Of a stretch of DNA of 64,000 bases, positions 1-9,542 are shown one piece after another. Each line of letters begins with the position of its first letter. The first letter of the stretch is position 1. Origin of the DNA: Ottowia beijingensis (GTDB taxonomy: Bacteria > Pseudomonadota > Gammaproteobacteria > Burkholderiales > Burkholderiaceae_C); the NCBI RefSeq assembly GCF_013423955.1, contig NZ_JACCKX010000001.1, forward strand, positions 3,100,001-3,164,000, in the 5' to 3' direction. The notes under the pieces are model-generated. The model had not been told where the DNA came from, ran no database searches, and worked only from the letters and a program-made list of their open reading frames with translations. The position numbers and the translations under genes are program-made.

Positions 1-1205
1 CTTGCCGGTGAGGAAGCCCTGGCCCTTGGTCAGGTGGTCCAGCAGGTTGACCTGGCTCTCGTCGATGAACAGGCCCAGTTCGCCCGGCTCGGAGAAGTCG
101 ACCTGCGCGGCCAGCAGGCTGAGGGTCTTCAGCGCCGGCAGCTGCTCGTAGCCCTCCACGCCGCCATCGCGCGCCAGGGCCGCGGCGGCCATGGCCAGCA
201 GCGTGCCGCCCAGGCAGTAGCCCATGGCGTGGATCTGCGGCGCGCGGGCGTCGTGGCCGACGGCGCCGATGGCGTCGAGCACGCCCATCTCCAGGTAGTC
301 GTCCATGCTCAGCTCGCGGTCCGACTCGTCGGGGTTGCGCCACGAGATCATGTACACGGTGTGGCCCTGCTCGACCAGGTAGCGCACCATCGAGTTGTGC
401 GGCGACAGATCGAGGATGTAGAACTTCATGATCCACGACGGCACGATCAGCACCGGCTCGGGGTGCACGGTGTCGGTCTGCGGCGCGTAGCGGATCAGCT
501 CGATCAGGTGGTTGCGGAACACCACCTTGCCCGGCGTGGTGGCCACGTTGCCGCCCACCACGAAGCGGCCCTGGTTGGCCACGTCCTCGGCTGTGGGCAC
601 GCGCGTGAAGTCGGCCAGCCAGTTCTGCCAGCCCTTGGCCAGCGCGCCGCCGCCGCTTTCAATGGCGTTCTTCAGCACCACCGGGTTGGTGGCCAAGCGG
701 TTGGCGGGCGACATCATGTCGAGGTACTGGCGGGCGAAGAAGTCGACCAGCGCCGTGTGGTGCTCGGTCACGCCCGGCACCTTGGCGGCCTCGCGCCAGA
801 AGGCCTCGGCGTTGCGGAAGCCGGTGCGCCACTGGCTGAACGGCCATTGCGACCATTCCTCGGCGCGAAAGCGCGGGTCGTCGTCCTTCAGCCCTTCGCC
901 CTGGCTGCTGCCGTCGCGCATCTGGGCGGTATCGGTTGCCAGTTGGTTGGCAGCACGGCCAGTTCCATCTGGCGGCCGGGCGAGGCGGCCAGGTGCCAGG
1001 CCCAGTCGGCAAACGCCAGGCTGAGCGCGATGGGCGACAGGTTGCCGGCCACGGGCGCCACGGCGGTCTGGATCAGGCGGTCGAGCTTCTGGGTGGGCGT
1101 TTCGTCGCTCACGCCGGCGTCGAAGGCCTCGACGCGGGACTCGTTCTGGGCCGCGCGGGCACGGCGGCGGGCGGCGCGGGCAATGGAGGGGTCGTGGCGG
1201 TCCAT
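1..1205 (-). CDS. phaC: Class I poly(3-hydroxyalkanoate) synthase, partial and frame-disrupted
   Basis: Polymerises (R)-3-hydroxyacyl-CoA into cytoplasmic PHA granules. The N-terminal PHA-synthase domain begins at the ATG at 1205 and reads to about 930. There the frame shifts by one base (CAACCGAT where CAACCCGAT gives NWQPDTAQMRDG), and the rest continues in the second frame to the window edge. The lipase-like box GYCLGG, which contains the nucleophilic cysteine, is encoded at about 199-237. The Asp and His of the catalytic triad would lie beyond position 1. The shift is a lost base in a short C-run, so I treat both parts as one gene. A BktB-type thiolase at 36976-38160 could supply precursors but is not linked. 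Family assignment is firm; subclass is inferred. Confidence 0.85.
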
Positions 1206-1528
1206 GGGCTTTTTCTCAGGTGATCGGGGGTGGTGTATGAATGCTGTGTCGCCGTCATGGCAATACCGTGACAGGTGCGGTCACACCGGGCTTTGACAAG
1301 CAGAATAACCCACCACATCGCCCATTCTTTGACTCGCGTCAAGGCGGAACTTCCCTGAGCGGGCAACATCAGTCCAAAAGTGGGCATGATGTGACCAAAG
1401 TCCCATGCCGGCACGACAAGGCTCCGCGCGGCATCGCGCGCGGCCGATCAGAAACAGGAGACAGACATGCCGTACCCCTTCGCACTTCGGCGGCCGTGCA
1501 GGCACGCCGGGTCGTCCCCAGGCCGCTG

Positions 1529-2928
1529 ATGAACGCGGTGTTCGACGCCCTGAGCCTGCAGGCCGCCATGTTGGACGTGGTGGCCGCCAGCCATGCCACG
1601 CCGCGGCTGATCGGCGAGCGCCAGCAGCAGCGCCTGGTGCGCCTGCTCGAGGCCGCGCGCGCCGTGCCGGTGTACCGCGAGCGGCTGGGCAACGGCCGCC
1701 TGCGCTCGTCCGATCTCTCGCGCATGGCGCCGGTGGCCAAGCGCGAGCTGATGGACCGCTTCGACGAGTGGGTGACCCAGCCCGAACTGAAGCTGGACGA
1801 GTTGCGCGACTTCGTGTCCGATCCGGCGCGCGCCGCCGAGCCGTACCTGGACCGCTACGTGGTGTGGGAAAGCTCGGGCACCAGCGGGCAGCCGGGCATC
1901 TTCGTGCAGGACGCGCACGCCATGGCCGTGTACGACGCGCTGGAGGCCGTGCGCCACCGCCTGCCGGCGCGCGGCGGGCGCGGGCTGTTTGCCGCCTTCG
2001 CCGCCTTCGACGTGATGGGCGCCAGCGACCGCACGGCGCTGGTGACGGCCACCGGCGGGCACTTCGCGAGCGTGGTCAGCTTCGAGCGGCTGCGCCGCAT
2101 CAACCCCTGGCTGGGCGCGGCGTCGCGCAGCTTCAGCCTGCTGCAGCCGGTCGATGAACTGGTGGCGGCGCTCAACGACTTTCAGCCCAGCGTGCTGGCC
2201 ACCTACCCCACGGCGGCGGCGCTGCTGGCCGACGAGGCCGAGGCCGGCCGCCTGCGCATCAGCCCGCGCTGCGTGGTGACCGGGGCGAAACCCTGGGCAA
2301 GGCGGTGCGCCAGCGCATCGCCCAGGTGGCGGGCTGCCAAGTGCGCAACAGCTATGGCGCGTCGGAGTTCCTGCCGCTGGCCTGGGAGTGCGCACACGGC
2401 CACCTGCACGTGAACGAGGACTGGGCGCTGCTGGAGCCGGTGGACGAGAAGCTGCGGCCGCTGCCCGCCGGCGTGCGATCGCACAGCGTGCTGCTCACCA
2501 ACCTGGCCAACCTGGTGCAGCCGCTGATCCGCTACGACCTGGGCGACCAGGTCACCTTCACCGGCCAGCGCTGCGCCTGCGGCTCGGCCCTGCCGGTGAT
2601 CGAGGTGGAAGGCCGCAGCGACGACGTGATGCAGGTGCCCAGCCAGCGCAAGGGCCAGAAGGTGAGCCTGTTGCCACTGGCGCTGTGCACCGTGGTGGAG
2701 GAAGAGTGCGGCCTGTTCGACTTCCAGCTGCAGCAGCAGGGGCCGAGCACGCTGGTGCTGCGCATTCCCCTGCGCGGCGAGGCCGCCGAAGCCGCCATCG
2801 GCCGCTGCCGCGACGCGCTGCAGCACTTCGCGCTGCTGCAGGGCGCCGAGCCCATCCGCGTGCTGGGCGAGCCCGGCTGCGATGTGCCGCGCGGGCGCAG
2901 CGGCAAGGCCTGCCGCGTGGCGCTTTGA
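1529..2928 (+). CDS. PaaK/CapK-like adenylate-forming enzyme, frame-disrupted
   Basis: Related to phenylacetate-CoA ligase and CapK proteins, which activate a carboxylate as acyl-adenylate. The ATP-binding loop SSGTSGQPG is near residues 116-124. Further C-terminal are the YGASE adenylate motif and an RYDLGD segment typical of the family. One G is missing in the G-run at about 2282 (CGGGGCGAAA; a fifth G gives VTGGETLGKAV). With it restored the gene is 466 aa. The ATG at 1529 is the first start that matches the family N-terminus; an open frame extends further upstream without homology. Substrate unknown. It is divergent from the PHA synthase gene. Confidence 0.72.
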
Positions 2929-2984
2929 CAAGCTGGGGCGTCTCGCGCACGGTGCTCAATGAAGTTGCGCCACCGCGTGACTCT

Positions 2985-3102
2985 CCGTCGCCACCCGCAG
3001 GGGGAGAGGGCAGGGGTGAGGGGGCGCCGCCGCAGGTGGCGCAAGAAGCGCCCCAACCACCCTCATCCCAACCCTCTCCCGCCAGCGGGAGAGGGGTACT
3101 TG
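2985..3102. repeat. Intergenic inverted repeat, family E copy 1
   Basis: Two facing copies of a CCCTCNCCCCAACCCTCTCCC-like unit. The right copy ends in the hairpin CTCTCCCGCCAGCGGGAGAG. The same arrangement occurs at 7285-7392 and a half copy at 22228-22266. It lies downstream of the adenylate-forming gene and of the MFS gene that converges on it. Confidence 0.7.
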
Positions 3103-3172
3103 CGTTGAAGTCCAATGCTTCTGAATTGATAGTGGTTGGCGCTTGTCCAGTCTTGATTTCAAGAAAAAACAT
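3103..3172. repeat. Intergenic repeat, family A copy (GATAG..GCGCTTG core)
   Basis: Degenerate copy of the family A repeat: TTGATAGTGGTTGGCGCTTG followed by a TTGATTTCAAGAAA tail. It is much more AT-rich than its surroundings and lies just downstream of the MFS gene (minus strand). Confidence 0.5.
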
Positions 3173-3229
3173 CTGAAATCGTTTATTGGCAAGCGCAAGA
3201 AGCTATCTTATTGATATCAGGCGCAGCAT

Positions 3230-4447
3230 TCACGCCCCCGCCACCTGCCGCACCCGCGCCTCGCGGATCGGCAGGTTCAGCACCGCCGCCAGCAGCGCCA
3301 GCGCGATGTCGGCCCACCACATCCACGTGTAGTCGCCGAACTGCGTGATCGCCAGCCCGCCCAGCCACGCGCCCAGAAAGCCGCCGATCTGGTGCGTCAG
3401 CAGCGTCAGCCCGAACAGCGTGCCCAGGTAGCGCACCCCGAACAGCTTGGCGCACAGCCCGGCCGTGGGCGGCACCGTGGCCAGCCAGGTCAGCCCCAGG
3501 CCGACGGCGAAGACGTAGAACACCCACGCCTCGCGCGGCATCGCCAGGTACCACACGATCAGCACCGCGCGGCTGGCGTACATCAGCGCCAGAATCATCT
3601 TGCTGCGGTACTGGCTCACCAGATGCCCCACCGCCAGGCTGCCCACGATGTTGGCCAGCCCGATCAGCGCCAGCGACCAGCTGGCCACCGACGGCGGCAG
3701 CCCGCACAGGTCCACCTCGGTCGGCAGGTGCGTGACCAGGAACGCGATGTGAAAGCCGCAGGTGAAGAAGCCCGCGTGCAGCAGCAAGTAGCTGCGGTCG
3801 CCCAGCGCCGTCTTCAGCGCCGTGCGCAGGCCGCCGTCGGCGTTGCCGGCCGCGGCGGTGGTGTGCGGCGTGCTGCCCTTGGTCACGCGGCCCACCAGCG
3901 GCAGCGCCAGCAGCGTCATGGCCGCCAGCGAATACATGGCCCCCATCCAGCCCATCAGCTGGATCAGCTTCTGCAGCAGCGGCGCGAAGATGAACTGCCC
4001 CAGCGAACCGCCCGCGTTGATCACGCCCGACGCTGCGCCGCGCGCCTCGGCCGGCATGCGCTGCGCCGCCGCGCCGATCAGCACCGAGAAGCTGCCCGCA
4101 CCCGCGCCCATGGCCGAGACCAGCCCGATGGCGAAGGTCAGCCCCCAGGCGCTGGTCATGAACGGCGTGATGGCGCTGCCGATGGCCAGCAGCACGATGC
4201 CCGCCAGCAGCACCGGCCGCGGCCCCCAGCGGTCGGCCGCCGCGCCGGCCAGCGGCTGCACCGCGCCCCAGGCGAACTGCCCTACCGCCAGCGCAAAGCT
4301 GATGGCCACGATGCCCAGCCCCGTGGAGGTGTTCAGCGGCCCCACGAACAGCCCCAGCGACTGGCGCGCGCCCATGGTCACCATCAGGATGCCGGCCGCC
4401 GCCAGCGTGATGCCCATCACGCCGGGGCCTTTGAGTGTCTTGAACAT
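3230..4447 (-). CDS. MFS transporter
   Basis: A 405-aa inner-membrane protein with about 12 hydrophobic segments and the layout of small-solute major facilitator carriers. The loop between TM2 and TM3 carries an ADRWGPRP motif (degenerate motif A). There is a long hydrophilic central loop around residues 185-205. Start is the ATG at 4447. The gene is divergent from a LysR-type regulator, with 179 bp between the two starts. That arrangement usually means the regulator controls the carrier. Substrate cannot be read from the sequence. Confidence 0.82.
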   Translation of the reverse strand: MFKTLKGPGVMGITLAAAGILMVTMGARQSLGLFVGPLNTSTGLGIVAISFALAVGQFAWGAVQPLAGAAADRWGPRPVLLAGIVLLAIGSAITPFMTSAWGLTFAIGLVSAMGAGAGSFSVLIGAAAQRMPAEARGAASGVINAGGSLGQFIFAPLLQKLIQLMGWMGAMYSLAAMTLLALPLVGRVTKGSTPHTTAAAGNADGGLRTALKTALGDRSYLLLHAGFFTCGFHIAFLVTHLPTEVDLCGLPPSVASWSLALIGLANIVGSLAVGHLVSQYRSKMILALMYASRAVLIVWYLAMPREAWVFYVFAVGLGLTWLATVPPTAGLCAKLFGVRYLGTLFGLTLLTHQIGGFLGAWLGGLAITQFGDYTWMWWADIALALLAAVLNLPIREARVRQVAGA

Positions 4448-4547
4448 GTTGGAAGTCGGTGGGTGCGCGCGCCGCCCATGCGGCGCACGGAGACGGCGAT
4501 CATAGTGCCCACATCGGGTGCCAATGGCTCGATAATCATGGCCAATA

Positions 4548-4566
4548 TGTCAACGAATCATTGACA
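4548..4566. promoter_or_regulatory. Candidate LysR operator
   Basis: Perfect dyad TGTCAA-N7-TTGACA between the divergent MFS and LysR genes. It abuts the upstream candidate ATG at 4567, leaving no room for a ribosome site. This favours the internal start at 4627 for the regulator. Confidence 0.45.
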
Positions 4567-4626
4567 ATGAAGCGCCTTCCAGCCTCGCGCGTGCGCGGTT
4601 CCGGCCCGCCCACCGGTCTGGCCGCC

Positions 4627-5549
4627 ATGGACCGGCCCATGCCCTGGCTGCCCGCGTGGCAGGCCTTCGTCAGGGTGGTCGAGGCCGGCAGCATGGCCGG
4701 CGCCGCGCGCCTGCTGGGCTGCACGCGCGCCCAGGTCAGTCGGCAGGTGGCCGAGCTGGAGGCCGCCTTTGGCGCCACCCTGCTGGAGCGCAGCACGCGC
4801 CGCCTGGCGCTGACGCCGGCGGGGCAGGTGTTTCACCAGCACGCACTGGCCGCGCTGGAGAGCGTGGCCGCCACGCATCTGGCCGTGGGCAACCTGGGCG
4901 GTGAGCCGCACGGCGTGCTGCGCGTCAGCGCCACCCACACCTTCGGCCGCCTGTACGTGGCGCCGCTGCTGCCGCGCCTGGCCGCGCAGCACCCGCGCCT
5001 GACCTGCGAACTGATCCTGACCGACCAGCTGGTCGACCTGGAGGCCGGCGGCATCGACCTGGCCCTGCGCATGACCCGCACCCCGCCGCAGGACGCCGTG
5101 GCGCGGCGGCTCGCCAGCCTCACGCGCGGCATCTACGCCGCGCCGGATTACCTGCGCGCGCACGGCGTGCCCGCCAGCGCGGCCGAGCTGAACCGCCACC
5201 AGACGCTGAGCTACCTGATGACCGAGGACCATCGCTGGTACCTGCTGACGCCGGACGGCGACGAACTGGTACACGCCGCCACGGCGCGCGTGCGCTTCAA
5301 CAGCGGCGACTGCCTGCTCGACGCCGCGCTGGCCGGCCAGGGCCTGGCCATCCTGCCCAGCTACCTGGCCGTGCCGCACCTGGCCGCCGGCCGCCTGCAG
5401 CGCGTGCTGCCCGAGCTGGAACCCAACACCCCTTCGGCCGCCACCTGTACGCCTGCTACACCCCCAGCCGCCGCCGTACGCCCAAGGTGCGCGCGCTGCT
5501 GGAGATGCTGGTGGCCGAGTTCGAGCCCGTGCCGCCGTGGGAGCGCTGA
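4627..5549 (+). CDS. LysR-family transcriptional regulator, frame-disrupted near the 3' end
   Basis: N-terminal winged helix-turn-helix (AARLLGCTRAQVSRQVAELE, about residues 22-41) followed by a LysR substrate-binding domain. One C is missing in the C-run at about 5430 (AACACCCCTTC; a fifth C gives NTPFGRHLYACYTPSRRRTP). The corrected frame ends VPPWER at the TGA 5547-5549, giving about 307 aa, normal for LTTRs. An alternative ATG at 4567 would add 20 residues but sits on a palindrome without a ribosome site. Probably regulates the divergent MFS gene. Confidence 0.82.
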
Positions 5550-5614
5550 GCCGGGGGCGTGGCGGCGGCGGGGTCTTGTGTCGTGCCTCAGAGCAATCGC
5601 CTGCGATCAGCAAC

Positions 5615-5647
5615 AAGTCTCCCGGGCGAGCCCGCTCCCACAAGCGG
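5615..5647. repeat. REP-like half element, family F
   Basis: Half of the GCGGGCTTGCCCGC / GCGGGCAAGCCCGCTCCCACA type repeat found paired at 42920-42992, 51491-51566 and 56271-56345. Lies between the LysR gene and the DUF2868 gene. A short family A fragment follows at 5696-5728. Confidence 0.5.
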
Positions 5648-5793
5648 TTTCTGAAACTTCCTGGGCATCAAGGAAAATCGGGCTTCAGCGCATGCTGCAT
5701 AAGCGCAGGTAGCTATTGATAGCGTAGCAATTCGCGCCCATCCAGATCGCGCCCATCGCCCGCCGATAATCGCCAGCGTTGCCCCCGCACCGC

Positions 5794-7239
5794 ATGACCG
5801 ACGCCGCCGCCCCCACCGCCGACCGCACGCCACTGGCCACCGCCGTGGTGCTGGAGGCCGTGCAGCGCATCGAGGCCGCCGGCCTGCTGGACGACCAGGC
5901 CGCGCTGCAGCAGGCCTTCCGCACCCGGCCCACGCGCGCCGCGCAGGTGGCCGAGCGCGGCTGGCTGCTGGGCCAGCGCCTGGGCCTGCCGGCCGAGCTG
6001 GCGCGCTGGCGCCACCTGGGCTGGTGGGTGGTGGCAGCGCTCGCCGTGGCGATGGCCTTTACGGGCCTGGGCACGGCGCGCGCCGTGCTGGGCGAGGGGC
6101 GCAGCATCAACGCCGTGGCGGCCTTCGTCAGCCTGCTGGGGCTGCATGCCGTGATGCTGGCGGTGTGGCTGCTCGGGCTGCTGTTCACGCAAGGCCGCTG
6201 GGCCGGCCCGTCGCTGGGGCGGCTGGCGCTGTGGCTGACGGCGCGCCTGCCGCTGGACCGCGGGCCGCACGCCCTGACCATGCTGCAAGCCGTCACCGCC
6301 GTGCTGCAGCGCCAGCGCCTGCTGGCCTGGCTGACCGGCGCGCTGAGCCACGGAATCTGGACGCTGGCCTTCCTCATCATGCTGGCGGTGCTGGCCTTCG
6401 GCTTCGCCTTTCACGCCTACACGCTGACGTGGGAGACCACGATCCTCAGCGCCACGTTCTTCCAGCGCTTCGTGCACGTCACCGGCGCGCTGCCGGCGCT
6501 GCTGGGCTTTCCGGTGCCGGATGCGGCTGCGGTGCAGACGGTGGGCAACGCAGGCGTGCGCGCCTGGGTCGACGCCACCAGCCAGCGCGAATGGGCCTGG
6601 TGGCTGATGGGCTGCGTGGTGGTGTACGGCCTGCTGCCGCGCCTGGGGTTGATGGTGCTGAGCCTGCTGCGCTGGCGTGCCGGCGCGCGGCGGCTGGGCG
6701 CCGTGGACATGGCCGACCTGTACGTGCGCCGCATCGTCGCGCGGCTGGACGCGCTGGAGCCGCCGCCCCAAGTCATCGACCCCGAGCACCGCGCCACCGA
6801 TCTGGACCAACCCACGCCTTCCAGCGCGCCGCCGGGTGCGCCGGGCTCGCTGGCCGTGGTTGGCTTCGAGCTGCCACCCGAGATGGCCTGGCCCATCGAC
6901 GGCCTGCCCACCGGCACGCTGCCGCCCGAGCGCATCGCCGGCAGCGCGCGCGAGCGGCAGGCGGTCACCACGCGGCTGGCGCAGGCGCGGCCCGAATCGC
7001 TGCTGCTGGTGGTGCACGCCACGGCCAGCCCCGACCGCGGCACCGCGCGCTTCGTGCGCGAGGCGGCGGCGCAGGCCGGGCGGACGGCGCTGTTGCTGGC
7101 GGGCGAGGGTGGCGCAGCGCTGCCAGAGGCGGCGGTGCAGCGCTGGCGTGCGTGGCTGGATGCAGAGGGTTTCGAGGCCCTGGCGCCCGTGGAATCTGCG
7201 CAGGCAGCTATGGATTGGGCAGCGAGTTCGCATGACTGA
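5794..7239 (+). CDS. DUF2868 membrane protein
   Basis: 481-aa protein with a cytoplasmic N-terminus, about four to six membrane spans between residues 75 and 290, and a soluble C-terminal domain. It matches the DUF2868 family as I know it, which in Burkholderiales is encoded next to a DUF3482 GTPase, as here (next gene after 156 bp). I start at the ATG at 5794; a TTG five codons earlier is possible. Biochemical role unknown. The pairing suggests the GTPase acts on or with this membrane protein. Confidence 0.75.
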   Translation: MTDAAAPTADRTPLATAVVLEAVQRIEAAGLLDDQAALQQAFRTRPTRAAQVAERGWLLGQRLGLPAELARWRHLGWWVVAALAVAMAFTGLGTARAVLGEGRSINAVAAFVSLLGLHAVMLAVWLLGLLFTQGRWAGPSLGRLALWLTARLPLDRGPHALTMLQAVTAVLQRQRLLAWLTGALSHGIWTLAFLIMLAVLAFGFAFHAYTLTWETTILSATFFQRFVHVTGALPALLGFPVPDAAAVQTVGNAGVRAWVDATSQREWAWWLMGCVVVYGLLPRLGLMVLSLLRWRAGARRLGAVDMADLYVRRIVARLDALEPPPQVIDPEHRATDLDQPTPSSAPPGAPGSLAVVGFELPPEMAWPIDGLPTGTLPPERIAGSARERQAVTTRLAQARPESLLLVVHATASPDRGTARFVREAAAQAGRTALLLAGEGGAALPEAAVQRWRAWLDAEGFEALAPVESAQAAMDWAASSHD

Positions 7240-7284
7240 ATTGGGCGACTGCTTCTCATGCCCGAGCCCTGTCGCATGGCTCGA

Positions 7285-7392
7285 AACTCCCTCGCCCCTC
7301 CGGGGAGAGGGTGGGGGTGAGGGCTGGCGCGCCTATCGCCGCCGTCGTTCACCCTCACCCCGACCCTCTCCCGCCAGCGGGAGAGGGGTAAT
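7285..7392. repeat. Intergenic inverted repeat, family E copy 2
   Basis: Facing GAGAGGGTGGGGGTGAGGG and CCCTCACCCCGACCCTCTCCC units, the latter ending in a GCCAGCGGG hairpin. It fills the whole gap between the DUF2868 and DUF3482 genes and ends a few bases before the ATG. Confidence 0.7.
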
Positions 7393-7395
7393 TCC

Positions 7396-8796
7396 ATGAC
7401 CATGACTGAGCCGCTCCGCATCGCCATCGTCGGCCACACCAACGCCGGCAAGACCTCGCTGCTGCGCACGCTGACGCGCCAGGTGGATTTCGGCGAGGTG
7501 TCCGACCGCCCCGGCAGCACGCGCCACGCCGAGGCCATTGACCTGCGCCTGGACGGTGCCGTGGCCGTGCGCTTCATCGACACGCCGGGGCTGGAGGATT
7601 CGGTCGCGCTGCTTGAATACCTGAACACGCTGGAGGCCGATTCGCGCCCCGAGCGCGTGCGCGCCTTCCTGCGCGGCCCCGAGGCCAGCCGCAGCTTCGA
7701 GCAGGAGGCCAAGGTGCTGCGCGCGCTGATCGAACAGGCCGACGCGGCCATGATCGTGATCGACACGCGCGAGCCGGTGCTGCCCAAGTACCGCGCCGAG
7801 ATCGAGATCCTGAGCTGGTGCGCCAAGCCCATCATGCCGGTGCTGAACTTCGTGCGCTACCTGAACACGCGGCTGGACGACTGGCACCAGGTGCTGCTGG
7901 AAAGCGGCCTGCACGCGCGGGTCGAGTTCGACGTGGTGGCGCCGTTCAACGGCTCCGAGCGCCAGCTCTACAGCGACCTGGCCACGCTGCTGCCGGCGCG
8001 GCGCCAGCAGCTGAACGGCATCGTCGACGCGCTGACGCTGCAGGCGCGTGAGCGGCGCCTGGCCGCCTGCCGCGTGGTGGCGTCCACGCTGATCGACGTG
8101 GCCGCCATGCGGCGCGCGCTGCCGGCCGAGGAATTTGAAGACGAAGTGCGCCAGAAGGCCTTCGTGCGTGCCTTCCAGGACGACGTGCGGCGCCACGCGC
8201 GGCGCGCCGTCGACGAGCTGCTGGCCGTGTTCGCCTTTCGCCCCGACGACGCCGAGCTGGCCGAGATGCCGCAGCTGGGCGGCCGCTGGGAGGATGATCT
8301 GTTCAACCCCGAGCTGCTGAAAGAAGCCGGCAAGCGCCTGGGCCTGGGCGCCATGATCGGCGCGGGGCTGGGCGTGGTGGCCGACGTGGCCATGGCCGGC
8401 CTGTCGCTGGGCGCCGCCACCACGCTGGGCGCCACCATTGGCGGCGCGGCCAGCGGCGGCTGGCGGCCGCTGTGGCGCAAGCTCGAGAACCGCCTGGCCG
8501 GCGTGCAGGAGCTGACGGTGGAAGATCCGGTGCTGCTGCTGCTGGCCGACCACCTGCTGGACCTGGCCCGCGCGCTGGAGCAGCGCGGCCATGCCGCGCA
8601 GGACAAGCTGCGCGTGACCGACGAGCGCGTGGACGAAGGGCTGCGCGGCGTGGTGCGGGCGCTGGGCACGGCGCGCGGCCACCCCGAGTGGGAGCGCGGC
8701 GACGGCCGCCGCGCGGCCGGCAGCACCGACCGGCAGGCGCTCGAATCCGAAGTGGCGCGCGAGTTGGACCAGCGCTTCGAGGTTGCCGCGGCCTGA
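7396..8796 (+). CDS. GTPase with DUF3482 C-terminal domain
   Basis: 466-aa P-loop GTPase of the Era/TrmE-like superfamily. Walker A GHTNAGKTS (about residues 14-22), a G2-like Thr in GSTRH, G3 DTPG and a following switch region are visible. The C-terminal half is DUF3482, with a glycine/alanine-rich hydrophobic stretch (about residues 315-355) that could insert in or bind membranes. Two ATGs lie 6 bp apart (7396, 7402). It follows the DUF2868 membrane protein and is probably co-transcribed with it. Function unknown. Confidence 0.82.
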   Translation: MTMTEPLRIAIVGHTNAGKTSLLRTLTRQVDFGEVSDRPGSTRHAEAIDLRLDGAVAVRFIDTPGLEDSVALLEYLNTLEADSRPERVRAFLRGPEASRSFEQEAKVLRALIEQADAAMIVIDTREPVLPKYRAEIEILSWCAKPIMPVLNFVRYLNTRLDDWHQVLLESGLHARVEFDVVAPFNGSERQLYSDLATLLPARRQQLNGIVDALTLQARERRLAACRVVASTLIDVAAMRRALPAEEFEDEVRQKAFVRAFQDDVRRHARRAVDELLAVFAFRPDDAELAEMPQLGGRWEDDLFNPELLKEAGKRLGLGAMIGAGLGVVADVAMAGLSLGAATTLGATIGGAASGGWRPLWRKLENRLAGVQELTVEDPVLLLLADHLLDLARALEQRGHAAQDKLRVTDERVDEGLRGVVRALGTARGHPEWERGDGRRAAGSTDRQALESEVARELDQRFEVAAA

Positions 8797-8805
8797 TGCC
8801 GTTTC

Positions 8806-8910
8806 AACAATGACGAATGACCGCGGCTGGCGCCGCATGACCCATGACGAATGGCCTCTTTGTCATTGAAGCGCAGCGAAGTCATTTGTCATTCGTCATT
8901 CTTGAAAGCG
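8806..8910. repeat. Family H repeat (TGACGAATGAC / GTCATTCGTCATT dyad)
   Basis: Long imperfect inverted repeat whose arms read AATGACGAATGAC and GTCATTCGTCATT. Its reverse complement resembles 26757-26865, which forms the tail of the HlyD-type adaptor gene. Located downstream of the DUF3482 gene. Confidence 0.5.
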
Positions 8911-9063
8911 AATTGGTAGGCGCGCTGGCCGATGTGGGCTGGGCGATACACCCTGTGCCGCCGGCTGCACGCATGCCGCCGCCTGTCGGCGCCGTCCGCT
9001 TGACAAGCGCGCCCAGCGCGGCAGACTCAAGGGCACATCTGTAAGCAAGTGCAAAATAACGCC

Positions 9064-9384
9064 ATGAAAAAGACCGCCACCTTCGTTTCCGCCCTGCTGC
9101 TGGCCGCCGGCGCGCAGGCCGCCTGCTACACGGTGATGGGGCCCAAGGGCCAGATCCTGTCGGAGACCTCGACCCCGCCGGTCGACATGTCGTACCAGCT
9201 GCACCAGACCGTGCCTTACAAGTACGGCAAGGGCGCCACCATGGTGTTCGGCATTGCCGATGCCAACTGCGGCCCCGACGCCGACCCGTATTACGACCTC
9301 AAGCCCACGCAGGTGGTGTACCGCGAAGGCCGCGCCCAGCGCGTGCGCGCGGGCCAGCGGGCACCGCGCCGCGACCGCGAGTAA
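9064..9384 (+). CDS. Small secreted protein, unknown function
   Basis: 106-aa protein with a classical signal peptide (MKKTATFVSALLLAAGAQA, cleavage before ACYTV). The mature part is short and polar with two cysteines, one directly after the predicted cleavage site and one near residue 75, which could form a disulfide. I do not recognise the family. The ATG at 9064 is preferred to an in-frame GTG 15 bp upstream because it begins the signal peptide. A strong terminator follows. Confidence 0.65.
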   Translation: MKKTATFVSALLLAAGAQAACYTVMGPKGQILSETSTPPVDMSYQLHQTVPYKYGKGATMVFGIADANCGPDADPYYDLKPTQVVYREGRAQRVRAGQRAPRRDRE

Positions 9385-9417
9385 GGCACGGCACGCGCGC
9401 CGCATCCCGCACCAGGC

Positions 9418-9449
9418 AAGCCGGGGGCCAGCAAGAGCCCCGGCTTTTT
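9418..9449 (+). terminator. Rho-independent terminator
   Basis: Stem GCCGGGG (9420-9426) with CCCCGGC (9438-9444), then a T-run. It ends the small secreted-protein gene. Confidence 0.75.
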
Positions 9450-9464
9450 CATCGCCTGCGCCAT

Positions 9465-9526
9465 ATACTCCCCATACACATGGCTCGCAGCGCCCGCTGG
9501 ACAAGCGCTGAAGACACATACTCCCC
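9465..9526. repeat. 53-bp-period element, family B copy 1
   Basis: ATACTCCCC at 9465-9473 and again at 9518-9526, exactly 53 bp apart, enclosing a G/C-rich dyad (AGCGCCCG ... AGCGCTG). See the copies at 35563, 40478, 44386, 61046 and 61232. Confidence 0.7.
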
Positions 9527-9542
9527 AATTCAGGCCATCGCC

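Noticed and set aside
34..1296. Long plus-strand frame opposite the PHA synthase gene
   Set aside because: It is the antisense shadow of a clear PhaC coding region; high GC makes such open frames common throughout the window.
8844..9044. Small frame between the GTPase and secreted-protein genes
   Set aside because: It lies mostly in the family H repeat and low-complexity sequence, with no ribosome site or recognisable product.
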